Shown: one piece after another, positions 59,412 through 64,000 of the stretch
Position numbering within the stretch: position 1 is the stretch's first letter
How the letters are laid out: the number at the start of each line of letters is the position of its first letter
Origin: Gemmiger formicilis
GTDB lineage: Bacteria > Bacillota > Clostridia > Oscillospirales > Ruminococcaceae
Assembly: GCF_900167555.1 (NCBI RefSeq)
Contig: NZ_FUYF01000002.1
Span: forward strand, 62,001-126,000
Direction of reading: 5' to 3'
Length of the DNA stretch: 64,000 nt
Translations under genes and position numbers: made by a program
Notes under the pieces: generated by a model
The model's input: the letters and a program-made list of their open reading frames with translations, nothing else
Databases searched by the model: none
Told to the model about the DNA's origin: nothing

Positions 59412-60041
59412 TTACTTCGTGCCGAAGATACGGTCACCGGCATCGCCCAGACCGGGGACGATGTAGCCGTTATCGTTCAGCTTCTCGTCCAGTGCGCCGA
59501 CATAGATGTCCACATCGGGGTGGGCCTCATGCAGAGCCTTCAGACCCTGAGGGGCAGCAACCAGACCGATGAACTTGATGTGCTTGGCACCGCGCTTCTT
59601 GATCTGGCCGATGGCGTCGCAGGCGCTGCCGCCGGTAGCCAGCATCGGGTCGAGGACAAAAACCTCGCGCTCGTTGATGTCGTTGGGCAGCTTGCAGTAG
59701 TACTCGACCGGCACCAGCGTCTCCTCGTTGCGGTACATGCCGATGTGGCCGACCTTGGCGGCGGGGATCAGGTTCAGCATGCCGTCCACCATGCCGAGGC
59801 CGGCGCGCAGGATGGGGACCAGAGCCAGCTTACGGCCGGCCAGGACCTTGGTGCGGGCCAGAGCCACGGGGGTCTCGACCTCGACTTCCTCGGTGGGCAG
59901 GTCGCGGGTAGCCTCATAGCAGAGCAGCATCGCGATCTCGCTCACGAGGTCACGGAACTCCTTGGTGCCGGTGTTGCGGTCACGCAGCAGGCTGATTTTG
60001 TGCTGGATCAGGGGATGGTCAACAATTTCAACAACGCTCAT
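59412..60041 (-). CDS. upp: Uracil phosphoribosyltransferase
   Basis: 209 residues from ATG 60041, with GGAG upstream. [55 protein letters not shown] (PRPP-binding loop) and the C-terminal [16 protein letters not shown] are invariant. It salvages uracil to UMP. It is the last gene of a minus-strand tsaE-tsaB-rpiB-upp run. Confidence 0.98.
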   Translation of the reverse strand: MSVVEIVDHPLIQHKISLLRDRNTGTKEFRDLVSEIAMLLCYEATRDLPTEEVEVETPVALARTKVLAGRKLALVPILRAGLGMVDGMLNLIPAAKVGHIGMYRNEETLVPVEYYCKLPNDINEREVFVLDPMLATGGSACDAIGQIKKRGAKHIKFIGLVAAPQGLKALHEAHPDVDIYVGALDEKLNDNGYIVPGLGDAGDRIFGTK

Positions 60042-60098
60042 GGTACGATCTCCTTGCATTTTAAAGATATTCAGCCTGCCGTGCAGGCAATGTGAAAC

Positions 60099-60551
60099 TT
60101 AGTGGTTTTCCAGCGCCATCATCTTGTCGATGCGCATCTGGTGGCGTCCGCCCTCGAACTCGGCGTTCAGGAAGGCGTCCACGATCTGGCAGCCCAGACC
60201 CGCGCCCACGACGCGCCCGCCCAGGCAGAGGGCGTTGGCGTTGTTGTGGCGGCGGGTAAACTCGGCGCTGAAGGTATCGCTGCAGCAGCAGGCGCGGATG
60301 CCCTTCATCTTGTTGGCGCACATCGACATGCCTACGCCGGTGCCGCAGCACAGGATGACCAGTGCGCAGCTGCCGTCCTGCACGGCCTTGCAGCCCTTGG
60401 CGGCAAAGTCCGGGTAGTCCACGCTGGCGGTGGAATCGGTGCCAAAGTCGGTGTAGGCTACGCCCAGCTCGTCCAGATGGGCCTTGATGGCCTCCTTCAG
60501 CTCATAGCCGCCGTGGTCGGCAGCAAGTGCAATCGGTTTGTCAAACTTCAT
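60099..60551 (-). CDS. rpiB: Ribose-5-phosphate isomerase B
   Basis: 150 residues from ATG 60551. [19 protein letters not shown] (catalytic region), [24 protein letters not shown] (phosphate loop with catalytic Cys), and [17 protein letters not shown] are canonical. Normal length, in contrast to the 212-aa relative at 2178. Its start overlaps the end of tsaB by 11 bases. Confidence 0.96.
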   Translation of the reverse strand: MKFDKPIALAADHGGYELKEAIKAHLDELGVAYTDFGTDSTASVDYPDFAAKGCKAVQDGSCALVILCCGTGVGMSMCANKMKGIRACCCSDTFSAEFTRRHNNANALCLGGRVVGAGLGCQIVDAFLNAEFEGGRHQMRIDKMMALENH

Positions 60552-61251
60552 TTTGTTTCCCCTCTGTTTTTTCACGTTCCGCGCGCTCCCGCTCGGCCTG
60601 ACTCAAACGGTGGTAGTCAGGCAGCAGGGCGGCAGGCGGCACACACTCGCCGCGCTCCCACATGGCCCTGGCGGCCAGTGCCACGCCCGCACCGCGCAAA
60701 ACCTGCATCGGCTGCGGCACGCAGACCACGCCCGGAACATTCTTATATGTATTGTAGCACAAAGTTGCGCCGTCGCCAACAAAAAACAGAGGTTTTTTGC
60801 AGGTTTGGACAAAATTTTCCAGCGTCGTGACCGGTGCGGCGGTGTCCGGGGTCAGGCGGTCATGGGCCGCCAGGTCAAATGCGCCCCAGTAGACCTGCCC
60901 GCGGCGGGCGTCCTGCGCACCGATGACGGTGCCCTCGCCCGCCAGGCCGTAGGCCAGCGCGGCCATCGTGGAGACGCCCGCGCAGGGGATCTGGCAGGGC
61001 AGGGCCAGCCCCTTGACGACGGCCAGCCCGATGCGCAGCCCGGTAAAGCTGCCGGGGCCGTTCGTCACGCCCAGCACGTCGAGGTCGTCAACGGTCAGCC
61101 CGGCGGCCTTCAGTGCGGTGTCGATCATCGGCAGCAGCGTTTCGCTGTGGGTCAGGCCGTTGTTGCACTGGGCCTCGTACAGCAGGACATCGTCCCGCAG
61201 CACCGCCACCGCCGCCGTCTTGCCCGCGGTATCTACAGCTAGGATATTCAT
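60541..61251 (-). CDS. tsaB: t6A synthesis protein TsaB
   Basis: 236 residues. [57 protein letters not shown] and [12 protein letters not shown] are TsaB hallmarks. It is the inactive paralogue that scaffolds TsaD. The C-terminus ([16 protein letters not shown]) is charged and overlaps rpiB. Confidence 0.94.
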   Translation of the reverse strand: MNILAVDTAGKTAAVAVLRDDVLLYEAQCNNGLTHSETLLPMIDTALKAAGLTVDDLDVLGVTNGPGSFTGLRIGLAVVKGLALPCQIPCAGVSTMAALAYGLAGEGTVIGAQDARRGQVYWGAFDLAAHDRLTPDTAAPVTTLENFVQTCKKPLFFVGDGATLCYNTYKNVPGVVCVPQPMQVLRGAGVALAARAMWERGECVPPAALLPDYHRLSQAERERAEREKTEGKQNEV

Positions 61252-61287
61252 TGGATCACCTGTTTAAAAATGTAATAGAGTATAGAG

Positions 61288-61576
61288 TCTTCCCCCTTGG
61301 GGCTGCGCCCGCAGGCGCGTGTCGGAGCGCAACCGCCGGAGAGGCGGCTTTTAGCGCGGAGACTGAAGGTGCCCGAGGCCCCGCCCGAGGGCGGATGAGG
61401 GGCGAGTGTACTGCGATTGCCCGTAAATGGGTTGCGATGGTACGGTCCCGGCGGGGTGAGGGCACCCCGCCCTACATCCTGTTGAAAAGTAGTGCGTAGG
61501 GCGGCATGCCCTCATGCCGCCGCAACCGTGCGGCAGCCGCACAGCTCCCGGGTCGTCGAGGACGCCGACCCCTACA
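61288..61576. repeat. Long family-B element (61288-61445) and family-A cluster (61451-61576)
   Basis: The B element is an inverted relative of 14122-14332, sharing the extra CAGTCTCCGCGCTAAAAGCC-type segment. The A units are GGGTGAGGGCACCC, GGCATGCCCTCATGCCGCC and CGTCGAGGACG types. They separate tsaE from tsaB. Confidence 0.85.
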
Positions 61577-61588
61577 GCCGCAGAGGCT

Positions 61589-62002
61589 TTACCCAATCGT
61601 GATCTTCCGCGTCGTCTCGTCCACCCGTTCAATGTGGATGCGAAGGGGATTTTCCAAATCCAGCAGTTCCGCGCAGTTCTCGCTCCACTCGCAGGCGACA
61701 ACGGCCCCCATGTCGAGGTAGTCGTAGAATCCGGCGGCGGCCAGGTCGCCCTCGGTGTGGATGCGGTATAAATCAAAATGCGCAAAGGGCCGCGGGCCGC
61801 GGTAATAGTTCACGATGGCAAACGTCGGGCTGGACACTGGGTCGGTGCAGCCCAGCCCCTCGGCCAGCCCCTGACAGAACGCGGTCTTGCCCGCGCCCAG
61901 ACCGCCCGTAAACGCGATCAGCGCCCCGGCGGGCAGCGTTTTGGCAAGCTCACGGCCAACGGCGACGGTTTCCTCCCGCGAATGGGTCACAAATTCCTGC
62001 AT
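61589..62002 (-). CDS. tsaE: t6A synthesis ATPase TsaE
   Basis: 137 residues from ATG 62002. ALIAFTGGLGAGKTAFCQGLAEGLG (P-loop), VSSPTFAIVNYY (switch region), FAHFDLYRI and ACEWSEN are characteristic. The ATPase completes the TsaB-TsaD-TsaE complex. It has its own promoter at 62053-62081. Confidence 0.96.
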   Translation of the reverse strand: MQEFVTHSREETVAVGRELAKTLPAGALIAFTGGLGAGKTAFCQGLAEGLGCTDPVSSPTFAIVNYYRGPRPFAHFDLYRIHTEGDLAAAGFYDYLDMGAVVACEWSENCAELLDLENPLRIHIERVDETTRKITIG

Positions 62003-62052
62003 AAGCAAGCTCCTTGTTTTGGGCCGCATAAGGCGCGGCCACACACATATAT

Positions 62053-62081
62053 ATTATAGTACAGAAATCCGCATTTGTAAA
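62053..62081 (-). promoter_or_regulatory. tsaE promoter
   Basis: On the minus strand: TTTACA (62081-62076), 17-bp spacer, TATAAT (62058-62053). Confidence 0.82.
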
Positions 62082-62095
62082 ATTTAATCTGTAAC

Positions 62096-62125
62096 TTGGC
62101 AAAATTCGTCGAAATGCGCTATAAT
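62096..62125 (+). promoter_or_regulatory. RodA/FtsW gene promoter
   Basis: TTGGCA (62096-62101), 18-bp spacer, TATAAT (62120-62125), divergent from the tsaE promoter. Confidence 0.75.
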
Positions 62126-62155
62126 AAAGGCATCTATCAGGAAAGGAGCCTGCCC

Positions 62156-63319
62156 ATGTATCCGCTCATCCGCCGGTATCTGCGCCGGGTCGATGTGGTC
62201 TATCTGCTGCTCTGTGCGGCGTGCTCGGCAATCAGCGTCGTGGTGCTGCTGTCCATCGGGCAGACGCAGCTTGGCAGCAACAACAAGGCATCGGTACAGC
62301 TCATCGCCAGTCTGCTGGGGCTGATGCTGGCCGTCGTCTTTTCCACGGCGGATTACCATGCGCTGGCCCGGGCGTGGCCGCTGCACGGTGTTGTGGCGTG
62401 GGGGCTGGTGCTGCCGACGCTGTTTCTGCACAACGTCAACACCGGCCTGGTCACGATTGGCTATGACGCGGGCGGCACGTCCAACTACAGCTGGTACCGG
62501 GTGGGCGGCATGACCTTCCAGCCCGCCGAGCTGGCAAAAATCAGCTTTATTTTGACGCTGGCGCTGCATTTGAGCCAGGTGCGCGGGCAGGTGAACCGCC
62601 CCAAAAATCTGCTGCTGCTTTTTGTGCACATTGTGCTGCCTGCGGCGGCCATTCATGTGCAGGGTGACGACGGCACGGCGCTGGTGTTTCTGGGCATCGG
62701 GCTGGTCATGCTCTACGCGGGCGGGCTGTCCCACTGGCTGGTGGCGGGCGGCCTGACGGCAGGTGTGGTCGGCGGCGCGGCGCTGCTGGCACTGCGGCCC
62801 GGCATTTTGAAGGGCTACCAGTTCAAGCGCATCCTGGCCGTGCTCACCCCCGATGACCCCGCGCTGGCGGACATTACCTACCAGCAGAACAAGGGGGCCA
62901 TGGCCATTGGCACCGGCGGGCTGACGGGGCAGGGGCTGCTCTCCGGGGAGCACATCTTTGTGCCCAACGCCTGGAACGATTTTATTTTTGCGTATCTGGC
63001 AAACGTTTTGGGCTTTCTGGGCGCGGCGGCGGTGCTGTTGCTGTTGTTTGCGCTCTGCCTGCGCACACTGCGCACCGGTCTGCAATGCCCCGACGCTCTG
63101 GGCTGCAATATCTGCGTCGGCATCTTTGCGGCGCTGTTTTTGCAGTGTGTGATAAACATAGGCATGAATTTGCAGGTGCTGCCGGTCATCGGCGTGACGC
63201 TGCCGTTCTTCTCGGCAGGCGGGTCAAGCGTCGTCATGATGTATCTCTGCGTCGGCATTGTGCTCAGCGTCGGCATGAACACCCGCCGCAGCAAGCTGGA
63301 AATGCAGCAGATTTTATGA
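62156..63319 (+). CDS. RodA/FtsW/SpoVE-family peptidoglycan glycosyltransferase
   Basis: 387 residues from ATG 62156 after GAAAGGAG. Ten membrane helices. YSWYRVGGMTFQPAELAKISFIL, QGDDGTALVFLGIGLVMLYAGG (catalytic Asp region), GTGGLTGQGLL and the C-terminal LPVIGVTLPFFSAGGSSVVMMY are the SEDS signature. It polymerises lipid II with a class B PBP; no PBP is adjacent, so RodA versus FtsW cannot be decided from context. A terminator follows 2 bases later. Confidence 0.92.
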   Translation: MYPLIRRYLRRVDVVYLLLCAACSAISVVVLLSIGQTQLGSNNKASVQLIASLLGLMLAVVFSTADYHALARAWPLHGVVAWGLVLPTLFLHNVNTGLVTIGYDAGGTSNYSWYRVGGMTFQPAELAKISFILTLALHLSQVRGQVNRPKNLLLLFVHIVLPAAAIHVQGDDGTALVFLGIGLVMLYAGGLSHWLVAGGLTAGVVGGAALLALRPGILKGYQFKRILAVLTPDDPALADITYQQNKGAMAIGTGGLTGQGLLSGEHIFVPNAWNDFIFAYLANVLGFLGAAAVLLLLFALCLRTLRTGLQCPDALGCNICVGIFAALFLQCVINIGMNLQVLPVIGVTLPFFSAGGSSVVMMYLCVGIVLSVGMNTRRSKLEMQQIL

Positions 63320-63320
63320 A

Positions 63321-63356
63321 AAACAGCGGGTGTCCGTGCGGCACCCGCTGTTTCTT
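63321..63356 (+). terminator. Terminator after the RodA/FtsW gene
   Basis: AAACAGCGGGTG pairs perfectly with CACCCGCTGTTT (63321-63353), followed by CTT. Confidence 0.85.
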
Positions 63357-63475
63357 GGCCCCCTCTGCGAGGGTGACTCCCCACAGTGTGGGGAGATGTC
63401 GCGCCAGCGACAGAGGGGTCCGGGCCCGAAGGGCTCCGCCCGCAGGCGGTGGGGGAGAGAACTTCATCTCTACCC
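63357..63475. repeat. Family-C/mosaic repeat
   Basis: GGCCCCCTCTGCGAGGGTGACTCCCC start, CGAAGGGCTCCGCCCGCAGG and GCGGTGGGGGAGAGAACTTC parts. It shares the GTCGCG...GACAGAGGGG block with 45480-45600. Confidence 0.8.
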
Positions 63476-63487
63476 GAAGCTTAACCT

Positions 63488-63697
63488 TTACTCCGCAGTT
63501 TTCGTCTCGGCCATAAACAGCCCGGGGATCAGGCAGAGCGACGACAGCCCCACGATGATGAACACGGTGCGGGACAGCCAGCTCATGCTGCCGCCCAGCA
63601 GCCACCCCACAGCGTTGAACCCCCAGATGCCGTAAATGCCCCAGTTGATGCCGCCGACAATGGAAAGTAGAAGCAAAACCTTTTTGAAACAAGACAT
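63488..63697 (-). CDS. DUF378 membrane protein
   Basis: 69 residues from ATG 63697 with AAGGAGGG upstream; longer starts run through a family-A repeat. Two membrane helices with KVLLLLSIVGGINWGIYGIWGFNAV in the first and VFIIVGLSSLCLIPGLF in the second, the DUF378 pattern. Function unknown; the family is short and widespread. Confidence 0.9.
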   Translation of the reverse strand: MSCFKKVLLLLSIVGGINWGIYGIWGFNAVGWLLGGSMSWLSRTVFIIVGLSSLCLIPGLFMAETKTAE

Positions 63698-63760
63698 GGA
63701 TGGACCCTCCTTTGTAGGAGAGTATGTGCGGAGTGGATGGCGTTTATGCGCAGCCGCATC

Positions 63761-63786
63761 GTAGGGGCCGGGCATGCCCGGCCCGC
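63761..63786. repeat. Family-A repeat
   Basis: GTAGGGGCCGGGCATGCCCG followed by GCCCGC. Confidence 0.85.
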
Positions 63787-63863
63787 AGCTTTCCAATAAG
63801 TACACGCTTATCCTTACAAACTGGAAGTTGTCACTGCGATTTCTCATTAAATAATGCGGTTAC

Positions 63864-63998
63864 TTACTTCGATACTATTTCAACAGTCGGCAGCTTGCTC
63901 GCCAATCCGATTTCATTCTCTTCCGCAACTCTATAATTAGTAACCTCTATTGAGTACATATAATCCGAAATATCTGGATTTTCCTCATCAGCCGGAAG
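63864..63998 (-). CDS. C-terminal fragment of an unknown protein (5' end outside window)
   Basis: 44 codons open from the window edge to TAA (63866-63864): ...LPADEENPDISDYMYSIEVTNYR... and ending LPTVEIVSK. The DNA is AT-rich. Too little is visible to assign a family. Confidence 0.5.
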   Translation of the reverse strand, partial: LPADEENPDISDYMYSIEVTNYRVAEENEIGLASKLPTVEIVSK

Positions 63999-64000
63999 TT

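Overview
The window looks like chromosome from a high-GC gut clostridium of the Faecalibacterium / Gemmiger / Subdoligranulum group (Oscillospiraceae). The reasons are GC-rich coding DNA, Gram-positive AGGAGG ribosome sites, near-consensus sigma-A promoters, an L13-S9 operon, and very many short dispersed palindromic repeats (GTAGGG...CCCTAC and longer CTTCCCC...GGGGAAG elements) filling the intergenic gaps. The genus is inference; no rRNA gene is present. The glycan operon and most housekeeping genes share the high-GC codon use. The islands at about 3.2-5.5 kb, 48.0-48.4 kb, 49.98-57.9 kb and 63.85-64 kb are visibly AT-richer.

Layout. 0-3 kb: end of an aconitase-like hydratase, a tiny convergent-transcript locus resembling a type I toxin-antitoxin, an HslV-like protein and an RpiB/LacAB isomerase. 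3-5.2 kb: two small XRE regulators and a divergent five-gene low-GC operon built around a JAMM metallopeptidase and two Cys-rich mini-proteins. 5.2-9 kb: mgtE behind a leader with a Pro-rich peptide and an attenuator, then glgB. 9.4-17.6 kb: a MurE-like ligase and AsnB, a membrane-anchored XRE protein, an ATP-grasp protein and a second AsnB. 17.6-18 kb: tRNA-Arg, tRNA-His and tRNA-Gln. 18.5-21.9 kb: hybrid histidine kinase, HAD hydrolase, DUF1540 protein.

22.1-36.8 kb is one long plus-strand operon for a surface polysaccharide: FdtB- and FdtA-like enzymes for a 3-amino-3,6-dideoxyhexose, several GT2 glycosyltransferases, a GtrII-like membrane protein, ATP-grasp/TupA-like ligases, a Wzm/Wzt exporter and a GT6 (ABO blood-group family) transferase. 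37-49 kb is housekeeping: tsaD, polA, dus, a YfbR-like HD protein, a YfhO-like membrane protein, tex, an HPr-like protein, rplM-rpsI.

50.2-57.9 kb is a repeat-free, lower-GC block: a promoter plus structured RNA, then ten tightly packed genes (four methyltransferases, a metallo-beta-lactamase fold protein, two L-2-amino-thiazoline-4-carboxylate hydrolase-like proteins, an alpha/beta hydrolase, a PanE-like reductase, a small membrane protein) ending in a truncated ORF. It looks like an acquired small-molecule modification cluster of unknown product. 58-64 kb: a G5-3D cell-wall protein, upp, rpiB, tsaB and tsaE, a RodA/FtsW protein, a DUF378 protein and the 3' end of an unknown gene.

The most interesting loci are the mgtE leader (5.2-5.47 kb), the convergent small-protein/antisense RNA locus (1.19-1.50 kb), the JAMM operon (3.58-5.18 kb), the methyltransferase block (50.2-57.9 kb) and the GT6 gene (35.0 kb).
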